Shown here: piece by piece, positions 7,602 to 15,534 of the stretch | How the letters are laid out: each line of letters opens with the position of its first letter | Numbering within the stretch: the stretch's first letter is position 1 | Origin: Gammaproteobacteria bacterium | GTDB lineage: Bacteria > Pseudomonadota > Gammaproteobacteria > Xanthomonadales > Xanthomonadaceae | DNA: 16,562 bases | NCBI GenBank assembly: GCA_012510865.1 | Contig: JAAZHF010000154.1 | Coordinates: 1 to 16,562 of the forward strand | Direction of reading: 5' to 3' | Program-made: the position numbers and the translations under genes | The notes under the pieces: model-generated | What the model saw: only the letters and a program-made list of their open reading frames with translations | The model's database searches: none | What the model was told of the DNA's origin: nothing

Positions 7602-9602
7602 ATGACCGCAAAACTGCCGTCCAGTCCCATTTTCGACATCCCCTCGCCCGCCGCGCAGAAGCTGGAACTCCTGCGCGAGCTGTTTCCTGCGGCGGTACAG
7701 ACCGACGAACATGGCCACATCACCGTCAGCGCCGCAGCGATCCAGCAGGCGCTTGATCCCGCCAACCCGGCTGGCATCCGGGTGGAGGAAGACGGCTATG
7801 AGTTGCGTTGGGCCGGCAAGCGCGAGGCCTACAACACCGCCTTCGTCCCGCCGGAGCGCATCCTCCGGCCGCTGCCCGATGACAGCAAGGACTGGGACAC
7901 CACCGGAAACGTGGTGCTCAAGGGTGACAATCTGGACGCCCTGCGCCTGCTGCGCCAGAGCTACTTCGGCGCAGTGAAGGTGATCTACATCGATCCGCCG
8001 TACAACACCCAAAGCGAAGCTTTCATCTATCGTGACGATTTCAGCGCGCGCCAAACCGACATCCTTAAGACGCTGGGCTACAGCGCCGATGCGCTGGAGT
8101 ATGTGCAGAACATCTACGGCGCGCGCACCCACAGCGGCTGGTTGAGCTTCATGTATCCACGGCTGCTATTGGCCAAGGATCTGCTTGCCGACGACGGCGT
8201 CATCTTCATCAGCATCGACGACAACGAGCAAGCGCAGTTGAAGGTGCTGTGTGATGAGGTGTTCGGGCAGGAAAACTTTCTGGGGCAGATTGTCTGGAAG
8301 AATGTCACTGATAACAATCCCACCAACATCGCAACCGAGCATGAGTACGCCATCTGTTACGCGCGGAACAAGGTGCAGCTGGAAACGACGTGGAAGTCAA
8401 GAATTTCGGATGTAAAGGATCGACTTATTGAGATTGGCGAGAGATTTATCGCGGAGTATCCCGATAGCAAGACGCGGCAAAAGGCCTACAGCGCCTGGTT
8501 AAAAGAGAACAAAACATTTCTCTCTCCGCTCGATCGTTACAAATATATTGACGACGGCGGCATCTACACTGGCAGCCAGAGTGTGCATAACCCCGGGAGA
8601 GAGGGATATCGCTATGATGTTCTTCACCCTAGAACCCAGAAGCCTTGCAAACAGCCATTGATGGGATATAGGTTTCCCGAGTCGACTATGCTCGACCTTG
8701 TCAGCAAGGAAAGAATCCTGTTCGGTAAGGACGAGACGAAAATTATCGAATTGAAGGTTTACGTCCACGAGTATGAGGACAAACTGTCCAGCGTGCTGAC
8801 CATGGATGGACGCGTTGGGTCTTATGAGTTGAGAGAGCATTTTCCAGAAGTTGCGAAGGTTTTTGATAATCCGAAGCCCAGCACACTTGTTTCGCAGCTC
8901 ATTGCTTTTCCGAGCGATCGAGAATCCATCATTCTTGACTTTTTCGGCGGGTCGGGCACGACCGCCGAGGCGGTGATGCGTCTTAACGCCGAAGATGGCG
9001 GTGCCCGTACGTTCATCCTCGTGCAGATTCCGCAGCCCATCGATCCGAAAAAACAGAAGGAAGCATACGCCTTCGTGACCGACACGCTGGGGAAGCCGGA
9101 CGCCACCATCTTCGAGATCACGGCCGAGCGCATCCGCCGCGCCGGCGCCGCGCTGGCTGCCGAACACTCGCAGCTCGACACCGGCTTCCGCGTCTATGAA
9201 CTTGTCGAGGACCCGGACGCGCTGGTGTTGTCGAGGCCACTCGCCAAAGCCACCCAGGACGACATCGCCGAGCTCCAGCTGCGCATCACCACCCCGCAGC
9301 CGCAGTACATCCCGCAGGTCCTCGCCAACCTGTTGCTGGCCGAAGGCCTGCCGCTGTCGGCGCGGCTGGAGGCGTTGGAAGACGGAGCGCTGTATCGCGC
9401 CGAAGACGTGCTGTTCTGGTTGCAGCCGCAACCTGTGGCGCGCCTGCGCGACGTGCTGCGCGAGGCCAGGGCGGCTGGCCGTCCGATCCATGCGATCAGT
9501 GCCTACGCACCCTGGCTGGCTGACGACAACCTGCTTCTGGGGCTGAAGACGGTGTTGGAAACGCTGGACATGTCCGAAGACAAGCTGCGGCTGCGGGGCT
9601 GA
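7602..9602 (+). CDS. mod: Type III restriction-modification system, Mod subunit (N6-adenine DNA methyltransferase)
   Basis: 666 aa with this start, similar to type III Mod proteins of about 640 aa. Mod both recognises the target and transfers methyl from S-adenosylmethionine to adenine N6. It acts alone as methylase or with Res as nuclease. The catalytic motif DPPY (131-134, in YIDPPYNTQ) precedes the AdoMet-binding motif DFFGGSGTT (446-454), the beta-class order, with the target-recognition domain between them. That middle part (about 8270-8930) drops to 40-42% G+C in lines I counted (8401-8460, 8701-8760), against 65-68% in the flanks (7861-7920, 9301-9360). This pattern fits exchange of the recognition domain. 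The start is uncertain: ATG 7572 is also in frame, and neither has a good Shine-Dalgarno. I prefer 7602 because conserved sequence begins there and a TAGCAT -10-like box overlaps 7572. The stop is 4 nt before res. Confidence 0.93.
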   Translation: MTAKLPSSPIFDIPSPAAQKLELLRELFPAAVQTDEHGHITVSAAAIQQALDPANPAGIRVEEDGYELRWAGKREAYNTAFVPPERILRPLPDDSKDWDTTGNVVLKGDNLDALRLLRQSYFGAVKVIYIDPPYNTQSEAFIYRDDFSARQTDILKTLGYSADALEYVQNIYGARTHSGWLSFMYPRLLLAKDLLADDGVIFISIDDNEQAQLKVLCDEVFGQENFLGQIVWKNVTDNNPTNIATEHEYAICYARNKVQLETTWKSRISDVKDRLIEIGERFIAEYPDSKTRQKAYSAWLKENKTFLSPLDRYKYIDDGGIYTGSQSVHNPGREGYRYDVLHPRTQKPCKQPLMGYRFPESTMLDLVSKERILFGKDETKIIELKVYVHEYEDKLSSVLTMDGRVGSYELREHFPEVAKVFDNPKPSTLVSQLIAFPSDRESIILDFFGGSGTTAEAVMRLNAEDGGARTFILVQIPQPIDPKKQKEAYAFVTDTLGKPDATIFEITAERIRRAGAALAAEHSQLDTGFRVYELVEDPDALVLSRPLAKATQDDIAELQLRITTPQPQYIPQVLANLLLAEGLPLSARLEALEDGALYRAEDVLFWLQPQPVARLRDVLREARAAGRPIHAISAYAPWLADDNLLLGLKTVLETLDMSEDKLRLRG

Positions 9603-9606
9603 TGTC

Positions 9607-12582
9607 ATGACCGCGCAATTCCAGTATGTGCGCCTGCAGCACCAGGCCGACGCGGTGGATGCGCTCGAGCAGGTGTTTGCCGACGTGCATTTCGAGGTAC
9701 CGGGCAACGCCTTCGCCAATCCGGTCTGGAACCCGCTGGACGCGGCATCCACTCTGCGCACCAACATTGAGCGCCTGCGTGCCGATCAGCGGATCGAAGC
9801 CGGCCAGGTGCGCGTGTCCTCTACCGGGACGCCAGCGTTACAGCTCGACGTGCTGATGGAGACCGGCACCGGCAAGACCTTCACCTTCATCGAAACGGTC
9901 CACCGGCTGCATCGGAAGTACGGGCTATCCAAGTTCATCGTGCTGGTGCCCAGTAACGCCATCCGCCAGGGCACTCTGAAAAGCCTGCAGAGCACCGCTG
10001 CGTTCTTCGCCCGCGAGTACGACAACCAGAAGATCAGCGTGGTGAACTATTCGGACAAGGCGGTGTCGGGCTTCATCCATGGGGCCAACCGCGGCATCCA
10101 CGTGATGGTGGCCACCTACCAGAGTTTTGCTGGCGACAGCCGCCTCATCCACAAGCGCGGCGTGGAAGCCAACCTGTTTGGCAAAGCCCGCAGCTACATG
10201 GAAGGGCTGGCGCAGCTGCGCCCGGTGCTGATCATCGACGAGCCGCATCGCTTCGAAGGCGCCCGCACGCAGGAATACCTGGCCCACTTCAAGCCGCTGA
10301 TGACCCTACGGTTCGGCGCCACCTACAAACGCGACGACTACACCAACCTGATCTACACGCTGGACAGCCTGGAGGCGTTCCGCCAGCGGTTGGTCAAGGG
10401 CATCACCGTGGACACCGTGGGTACCGGCGGGGACATGGCTGAGACCCTGACCCTGACCGGGGTGACCGGTAGCGCGAAAGAGCGCTGTGCGACGGTGCGC
10501 TATCACAGGGCCAACGGCAAGCCGGACACGGTGACGTTGCAAAAGGGCAGCAATCTCGGCGAGGCCACCGGCTTGGCTTTCCTCGATGGCCACGTGGTGG
10601 AAAAGATCACCCGACGGGAATTGCTGTTCACCAATGGCCTGGCGTTACCGCTGGAAGTGCCGATCGGCTACGGCATGCTGGCCGAGGAAGTGCAGTCGCA
10701 GCTGATTGCGCGCGCGGTATCCAACCACTTCGAGCGTGAGCCGCACCTGTTTGCACAGGGTATCAAGGCGCTGACGCTGTTCTTCATCGACGCCGTTCAC
10801 AAGTACCTGCCGGACGGCGAGCGCCCGGCGACGGTACGCAGGCTGTTCGAGCAGCACTACAGCACACAACTGGCGGCCATGCTTGCGCGAGATGATCTTG
10901 ATCCAGCGTATCGCGACTACCTGGAGCGCAGCGCCGACGACATCGGCCGTGTCCACAAGGGCTACTTCGCCCGCTCACACAGCGAAAAGGGCGAGGAAGA
11001 GGCGATCCGGCTGATCCTGCAGGAAAAGGAGGCCCTGCTGTCCACGGACACCGACCTGCGGTTCGTGTTCTCCATGTGGGCACTGCAGGAAGGCTGGGAC
11101 AATCCGAACGTGTTCACGCTGTGCAAGCTGGCGCCCGGCAACTCCCGGATCAGCAAACTCCAGCAGATTGGGCGCGGCTTGCGGCTGGCGGTGAACCAGC
11201 AACTGGAACGTATCAGCGCGGAAGACCCGCAATTCGACACCATCAACGACCTCACCGTGGTGGTCCCGGCTAGCGAAGGCGATTTTGTGCGCGCCATCCA
11301 GAGCGAGATCAGCGCCGGGAGCCTGCGGCGCGTGTCTGCGGTGTTCGACGACAGGGTGCTTGCTGAGTACAACGTCGCCACCAGCACGCGCCAAGCCAAC
11401 AAGGTGTTGGACGCGTTGGAGGCACTCGGCCTGATCGCACTGGATGCCGACAGCGGCCAGGCAACCCTGCTGTGGCAGCGCACGCAGTATCAGGCGCAAC
11501 GCGAGGCGATCGTTGCCGCATTGCGGAAGGTTCCCAACCTGCCGGAGCACAGTGCGGACAACATGCTCGACTACCTCGACCGCTATTACGAAGGCAGCGG
11601 GCAGGTAAAGGACAAGCGTGATTTGGTGCCGCCAATGCTGCCGATCAATGCAGAGCGTTTCCAGCAGTTCCGCGAACTGTGGGAAAACCTCAATCGGGAT
11701 GCGGTGCTGCGATACGAACTGGACAGCGTTGCTCTGATCGAGAAGGCCGTAGAAAGTATCGAGGCCAATCTTGATGTGAAGCCGCTGGCGGTTAGTGTGA
11801 CCCGCAGCCGTGATGTGCAGCGTGCGGAAGGAGTGCGTACCGAGCAGGCCCAATACAAGACCCTCTCCCATTCGGTGTTCACTCTAGCGGGTTTCGTACG
11901 CGAACTCGCAAACGCCACGCGTCTGTCCGTGCGCACCATTTCGGAGATCCTGCGGAGGCTGAGTCCCGAGAAATTCGCAATGATCCGTCTGAACGAGAAC
12001 CGGGCGCTGGTGCAATTGCGCGACCTGATCATTCGCGCGGTCCATGCGCTGGTGGTCAACAGGGTGAGCTACGAGCTGCGCGAGATCCGCGTTCAGACCT
12101 CTTTGACCGACAGCGAAGGCCGGTTGCTTGATGCGATCCCGATGGGGCTGGCCGGCAGTGAAAGCCACGCGATAGGCAACCCGGCGGTGCGGGATAAATC
12201 GCTGTACGACGCGCCTATGATGCCTGTGGACAGCCAGATCGAGCGGGCTACGACGGACGAATCCAGCCAGCCGGCGATCACGGTGTTCGCCAAGCTGCCG
12301 CGGGTGAAGATCCCGACACCGATCGGCGACTACAACCCGGATTTCGGCTACGTGCTGAACATGGAGGGCAAAGCGAATGCTCTCTTCCTCGTGGTGGAAA
12401 CCAAGGGATACGACAGCTTCGCGGAGGTGCCGGACCGCGAACGCTGGAAGATCAGAAGTGCCGAAGCATTCTTCTCCGCACTGGAGAAACAGCACGGCGT
12501 CAAGGTTGAGTTTAAGCGCAAGCTCAATGGAGACGCGCTCGGTGCGCTGCTGGCGGAGATCGACCCGGCGTTGGCCTCGTAG
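9607..12582 (+). CDS. res: Type III restriction-modification system, Res subunit (SF2 ATPase/endonuclease)
   Basis: 991 aa, near the roughly 970 aa of well-studied type III Res proteins. Res binds Mod and uses ATP to communicate between two inversely oriented unmethylated sites, then cuts DNA 25-27 bp from one of them. SF2 motifs seen: Walker A METGTGKT (84-91), Walker B as DEPH (211-214), RFGATYK in the place of motif III (235-241), and QQIGRGLRL as motif VI (519-527). The C-terminal nuclease has the expected PD-(D/E)XK layout: Pro911-Asp912 in NPDFGY, then Glu931-Thr-Lys933 in VVETKG. Everything needed for activity is present. The gene starts 4 nt after mod, so the two form one operon. It faces the NERD-helicase gene, with 52 nt between their stops and no clear terminator in that gap. 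Confidence 0.95.
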   Translation: MTAQFQYVRLQHQADAVDALEQVFADVHFEVPGNAFANPVWNPLDAASTLRTNIERLRADQRIEAGQVRVSSTGTPALQLDVLMETGTGKTFTFIETVHRLHRKYGLSKFIVLVPSNAIRQGTLKSLQSTAAFFAREYDNQKISVVNYSDKAVSGFIHGANRGIHVMVATYQSFAGDSRLIHKRGVEANLFGKARSYMEGLAQLRPVLIIDEPHRFEGARTQEYLAHFKPLMTLRFGATYKRDDYTNLIYTLDSLEAFRQRLVKGITVDTVGTGGDMAETLTLTGVTGSAKERCATVRYHRANGKPDTVTLQKGSNLGEATGLAFLDGHVVEKITRRELLFTNGLALPLEVPIGYGMLAEEVQSQLIARAVSNHFEREPHLFAQGIKALTLFFIDAVHKYLPDGERPATVRRLFEQHYSTQLAAMLARDDLDPAYRDYLERSADDIGRVHKGYFARSHSEKGEEEAIRLILQEKEALLSTDTDLRFVFSMWALQEGWDNPNVFTLCKLAPGNSRISKLQQIGRGLRLAVNQQLERISAEDPQFDTINDLTVVVPASEGDFVRAIQSEISAGSLRRVSAVFDDRVLAEYNVATSTRQANKVLDALEALGLIALDADSGQATLLWQRTQYQAQREAIVAALRKVPNLPEHSADNMLDYLDRYYEGSGQVKDKRDLVPPMLPINAERFQQFRELWENLNRDAVLRYELDSVALIEKAVESIEANLDVKPLAVSVTRSRDVQRAEGVRTEQAQYKTLSHSVFTLAGFVRELANATRLSVRTISEILRRLSPEKFAMIRLNENRALVQLRDLIIRAVHALVVNRVSYELREIRVQTSLTDSEGRLLDAIPMGLAGSESHAIGNPAVRDKSLYDAPMMPVDSQIERATTDESSQPAITVFAKLPRVKIPTPIGDYNPDFGYVLNMEGKANALFLVVETKGYDSFAEVPDRERWKIRSAEAFFSALEKQHGVKVEFKRKLNGDALGALLAEIDPALAS

Positions 12583-12634
12583 CTTGGCGACAGCCTAGTG
12601 GCGTGATTGCTGGAGATGGCCTTGTCCCGGCGCG

Positions 12635-14506
12635 TCACGCAGCCAACCGCCGTGAGACCGAATCGACCACGCCGCGAACCTGCTCCACGATCGCATTCTC
12701 TTTATGGTGCGAGATCTCCAACTGCCGCAGCGCCCGCGTCATCGCTACATAAAGCACCCGCACCTGCCGCCGCTTCCGCTCCGCATCATCCTCCCGCGTC
12801 GCCAGCTCGCAGATCCCGGGAATGAACACCGTGTCGAACTCCAGCCCCTTGCTGGAGTGCATGGTCATCACCTTCACCGATGGCGGGCCGTTGAACATGG
12901 CGCGGCGCTGCTGGTCGGACGCGAGCAGCACGGTCAGTCCGCGCTTCTGCAGCTGGGTGGCGATCAGCCCGGCCAGCCGGTTCGAATGGCACAGCACGGC
13001 GAAGTCGTTCGGGTTAGCCCCGTTCGCGATCGCGTCCTGGATTCGCGCGGCGATGATGTCGGCCTCGGCCCAGATGTTGCGTGCCTGCCACAGCTCCGGC
13101 ATCGGTCCGCGTCGGCCGGCGCTCTCGGGCACCACCACGGGCACATGGTCGTCGTCGGCGTCCCGCCCGGCCAGCACTTCTTCGGCGAAGGCCTTGGCCA
13201 GCGTCAGCACTTCCAGCGTGTTGCGGTAGTTCAGGCGCAGGATCGTGGTCCGGCCCTGGGCCTGGATGCCGACGCTTGCGAACGAGAACTTGCGCCGGGC
13301 GGCGTTGCCGTACAGCGTCTGCGCGTCGTCGTAGAGCAGCAGCTGCGAGTTCGTCTCGGGGTCCACCATCTGCGCTACCAGCCGCAGCCATTCGGGCGCG
13401 AAGTCGTGGCCTTCGTCGATCAGCACGGCGCCGTACTGGCCGCGCGGGATCGCGCCCGACTCCACGCCGTCGATCACCGACTGCACCAGCATCTGCGCGT
13501 ACGCATCTGCACTCTGCTGAAACGGTGGCGAGCGCAGGCCGTAGGTCCTGATCTGCTCGCGGCACCATTCGTGGAAGTTGCGCACGGCCACGCGGTCCTG
13601 CACGCCGTGGCCCTGCATCAGGTGCTCGAGGCGGCTGGCCAGTGTCTTGTTGTAGCAGAGCACCAGTACCGGCTTGTGCTGGCGGCGGGCGAGTTCCACG
13701 CAGCGGTAGCCGAGGATCATGGTCTTGCCGGAGCCGGCCACGCCGTGGATCACGCGGTGGCCGTCACCCAGCGAGCGCGCCAGCTGCTCCTGCTGCAGGT
13801 CCATCACCCGGATGATGTCGGGGATCTCGACCGGGGCGACCGCGGCGGCCGGCGCCTGCAGCAGGTCGCCCTGCATCTGGATGCGCAGCTGCGGGAACAG
13901 GTGCCAGCGCACGCGCTCGATCTGCGGCAGGCTCAGCAGGCACTTGAACGGCATCAGGAACATGTCCCACAGCCGGGTCTGGAAGGCTTCGGCGTCGACG
14001 CCTTCGGTCATCTCGTCGCGGCAGATCACGCTGGCCGGCGGCAGGTAGTGCTCCAGCGCCATCTGCTCGAACTGGTTGCGCGTGATGTTGGCCAGCACCA
14101 CGCCGAAGCCCCAGGGCATCAGCAGCTTGCCGGCGCGCTTGTCGCCGGCCGGATGGCACAGCGCGGGGTCGTCCTGCAGCAGGCGGACGATCTCCAGCGC
14201 GTAGTCGCGCGCCTGCCGGAGCGGGTTGGCTTCGGTCACGCGCCCGCGCTCGGTGTTGATGACCGCGCGGTCGCGATCGAGCCCGGCGATGGTGTCCGGC
14301 TTCCAGTCCTTGACTTCGAGCACCAGGAAGCCGCGCGACGGATGCAGCACCACGAAGTCCGGGTGGCGGTAGCGCGGCCCGATCGGCACGTCGTACCAGC
14401 AGAGGTATTCGTCGTCGAGCGTGTCGTCCAGGCGCGCGGAGAAGCGGCGCTCGCCCGACGTCATCCGCGACAGGCAGGTGCTTCGGCTCGGAATGAGCGT
14501 GGCCAT
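12635..14506 (-). CDS. NERD-domain (nuclease-related) UvrD-like SF1 helicase
   Basis: 623 aa. The N-terminal third is a nuclease-related domain with a PD-(D/E)XK-like arrangement: Glu19 in GERRF, Asp50 in HPDFVVL, Glu64-Val-Lys66 in LEVKDWK. The rest is an SF1/UvrD-type helicase: Walker A GVAGSGKT (255-262), Walker B IDEGHD (Asp364-Glu365), an NYRNT motif, MHSSKGLEFD (549-558, motif V) and YVAMTRA (motif VI). A cytoplasmic DNA-processing enzyme is implied. Proteins of this design are frequent in accessory and defence regions, but the substrate is unknown. ATG at 14506 is chosen over an in-frame GTG at 14530 because GGGGGA lies just upstream of it and homologues, as I recall them, begin with MATLIPS-like sequence. 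It is convergent with res and divergent from higBA, so it has its own promoter. Confidence 0.9.
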   Translation of the reverse strand: MATLIPSRSTCLSRMTSGERRFSARLDDTLDDEYLCWYDVPIGPRYRHPDFVVLHPSRGFLVLEVKDWKPDTIAGLDRDRAVINTERGRVTEANPLRQARDYALEIVRLLQDDPALCHPAGDKRAGKLLMPWGFGVVLANITRNQFEQMALEHYLPPASVICRDEMTEGVDAEAFQTRLWDMFLMPFKCLLSLPQIERVRWHLFPQLRIQMQGDLLQAPAAAVAPVEIPDIIRVMDLQQEQLARSLGDGHRVIHGVAGSGKTMILGYRCVELARRQHKPVLVLCYNKTLASRLEHLMQGHGVQDRVAVRNFHEWCREQIRTYGLRSPPFQQSADAYAQMLVQSVIDGVESGAIPRGQYGAVLIDEGHDFAPEWLRLVAQMVDPETNSQLLLYDDAQTLYGNAARRKFSFASVGIQAQGRTTILRLNYRNTLEVLTLAKAFAEEVLAGRDADDDHVPVVVPESAGRRGPMPELWQARNIWAEADIIAARIQDAIANGANPNDFAVLCHSNRLAGLIATQLQKRGLTVLLASDQQRRAMFNGPPSVKVMTMHSSKGLEFDTVFIPGICELATREDDAERKRRQVRVLYVAMTRALRQLEISHHKENAIVEQVRGVVDSVSRRLAA

Positions 14507-14544
14507 CCGATCCCCCAATCCATGGGTCACTGCGGCGAACGTAC

Positions 14545-14550
14545 ATTAGA
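14545..14550 (-). promoter_or_regulatory. Candidate -10 box for the NERD-helicase gene
   Basis: Read on the minus strand this is TCTAAT, five of six matches to TATAAT. It is about 38 nt upstream of the ATG at 14506, giving a leader of roughly 30 nt. I see no convincing -35 at normal spacing, so this is a weak call. Confidence 0.35.
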
Positions 14551-14620
14551 ACCCGGGTCCGTGCGACGTCGCCCATTGAGGTTGCCCCGTTCAGCTAACG
14601 GCCCACTGGTGACCTCCATC

Positions 14621-14644
14621 GCCGAAGTGCTGGTCTACTTCGGC
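14621..14644 (+). repeat. Inverted repeat in the helicase/higB divergent region
   Basis: GCCGAAGT (14621-14628) and ACTTCGGC (14637-14644) are perfect 8-bp arms with an 8-nt loop, followed by TTT. It lies in the 236-nt stretch between the divergent helicase and higB starts. It could be a residual terminator or a protein-binding site. The remainder of that stretch shows only the two promoter candidates listed separately. Confidence 0.45.
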
Positions 14645-14707
14645 TTTGCGAGTGCGCTTCCGGGGCTTTGAGCGGATTGCGGCCTGCGCGTCCGCGGCTA
14701 TAGCGAC

Positions 14708-14736
14708 TTGCGTTATATGACGGGATCCGTTACAGT
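14708..14736 (+). promoter_or_regulatory. higBA promoter with overlapping palindromic operator candidate
   Basis: TTGCGT (14708-14713) and TACAGT (14731-14736) are separated by 17 nt, a good -35/-10 spacing. The -10 ends 6 nt before the GTG of higB, so transcription should begin at or next to the start codon (leaderless). An imperfect palindrome, TGACGG-GAT-CCGTTA (14718-14732, arms matching 5 of 6), runs from the spacer into the -10 box. A second smaller one, CGTTATATGACG (14711-14722), overlaps it. HigA-type antitoxins commonly repress their own promoter through such sites; that assignment is inference. Confidence 0.5.
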
Positions 14737-14742
14737 ACCGAC

Positions 14743-15024
14743 GTGATCCGGAATTTCGCCGACAGGGAAGCGGAGAAGATCTGGCGCGGCGAGAGCTCGC
14801 GCAGGTTGCCTGCTGCTATCCAGCAGGCCGCCCGACGCAAGTTGCGCATGCTCAATGCCGCCGCCGTACTCGACGACCTGCGCGTCCCGCCGGCGAACCG
14901 GCTTGAAGCGCTCAGTGGTGATCGCAGGGGCCAGCACAGCATCCGGATCAACGATCAATGGCGTATCTGCTTCAAATGGAAGGACGGCTGCGCGAGCAAC
15001 GTCGAGATTGTCGATTACCACTAG
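14743..15024 (+). CDS. higB: HigB/RelE-family toxin of a HigBA toxin-antitoxin module
   Basis: 93 aa, the typical HigB length. HigB toxins are ribosome-dependent mRNA interferases that cut translated mRNA and are neutralised by HigA. The start MIRNF, the helical RRLPAAIQQAARRKL region, VPPANRLEAL and the signature SIRINDQWRICFKW near the end all match the family (plasmid maintenance killer type). The start is GTG with no Shine-Dalgarno sequence, consistent with a leaderless transcript from the promoter just upstream. Toxin-before-antitoxin order is characteristic of HigBA. Its stop is 19 nt before the antitoxin ATG. Confidence 0.92.
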   Translation: MIRNFADREAEKIWRGESSRRLPAAIQQAARRKLRMLNAAAVLDDLRVPPANRLEALSGDRRGQHSIRINDQWRICFKWKDGCASNVEIVDYH

Positions 15025-15043
15025 TCCGAAAAGGAGTCGGCCC

Positions 15044-15334
15044 ATGGCTGCCCTGTCCAATGTCCATCCCGGAGAAGTGCTGCAGGAAGAGTTCCTGATG
15101 CCACTTGGCATCAGCCAGAACGCGCTGGCCCGCGCCATGGCCGTGCCTCCACGTCGTATCAACGAGATCGTGCTGGGCAAGCGGGGCATCACCGCCGACA
15201 CGGCCGTGCGTCTGGCGGCGGCGCTCGGTACCAGCGAGCGCTTCTGGCTTGGGCTGCAGGCCGACTACGACCTCGAAGAAGCACGCCGTGCGCTGGGCGA
15301 ACTGCCGGGAAGGATCAAGCGACTGGCAGCGTAA
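15044..15334 (+). CDS. higA: HigA-family antitoxin, XRE-type helix-turn-helix protein
   Basis: 96 aa. HigA binds and neutralises HigB and usually represses the operon. The N-terminal HPGEVLQEEFL is the HigA hallmark. It is followed by an XRE helix-turn-helix, roughly residues 24-65 (ISQNALARAMAVPPRRINEI, then GKRGITADTAVRLAAALG), and the family sequence FWLGLQADYDLE. ATG 15044 is chosen because AAGGAG (15031-15036) is 7 nt upstream. The open frame extends further up inside higB, but without family sequence. A strong ribosome-binding site here against none for the toxin favours antitoxin excess. Confidence 0.93.
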   Translation: MAALSNVHPGEVLQEEFLMPLGISQNALARAMAVPPRRINEIVLGKRGITADTAVRLAAALGTSERFWLGLQADYDLEEARRALGELPGRIKRLAA

Positions 15335-15422
15335 GCGCCTGTTGGACCGTCCATGGCAGATTGCCGGCGCGCAGCCAGGGTGTCGGTGGAGGGCACGTTC
15401 GGCACCGCGCCCCTCCAGGCCA

Positions 15423-15457
15423 CGCTGGAGCCGGACGCGCCAATCCGGCCGCCAGCG
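15423..15457 (+). repeat. Hairpin in the intergenic region after higA
   Basis: Two nested perfect 6-bp arm pairs: CGCTGG (15423-15428) with CCAGCG (15452-15457), and GCCGGA (15430-15435) with TCCGGC (15444-15449). A small internal bulge separates the pairs and the loop is 8 nt. It could end the higBA transcript, although no T-run follows. The rest of the 200-nt gap (15335-15534) shows nothing else clear apart from a CACAAT -10-like box at 15508-15513. Confidence 0.5.
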
Positions 15458-15534
15458 CTACCTGTGAGGACATCACGCCCTTGGCTCGGCGCGGAAGGTC
15501 GATGGCGCACAATGCAGCCCCACGTAGTGACCCC

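Noticed and set aside
7602..9602. Phase-variable repeat tract in mod (as in phasevarion Mods)
   Set aside because: I looked for tandem di-, tetra- or pentanucleotide runs and long homopolymers and saw none.
14507..14530. GTG start eight codons upstream for the NERD-helicase
   Set aside because: There is no ribosome-binding site before it, and the ATG at 14506 has a G-rich one and matches the family N-terminus.
12704..14671. Plus-strand open frame of about 655 codons across the NERD-helicase gene
   Set aside because: The product is His/Arg/Gln/Val-rich without motifs, while the minus strand carries a full set of helicase and nuclease motifs.
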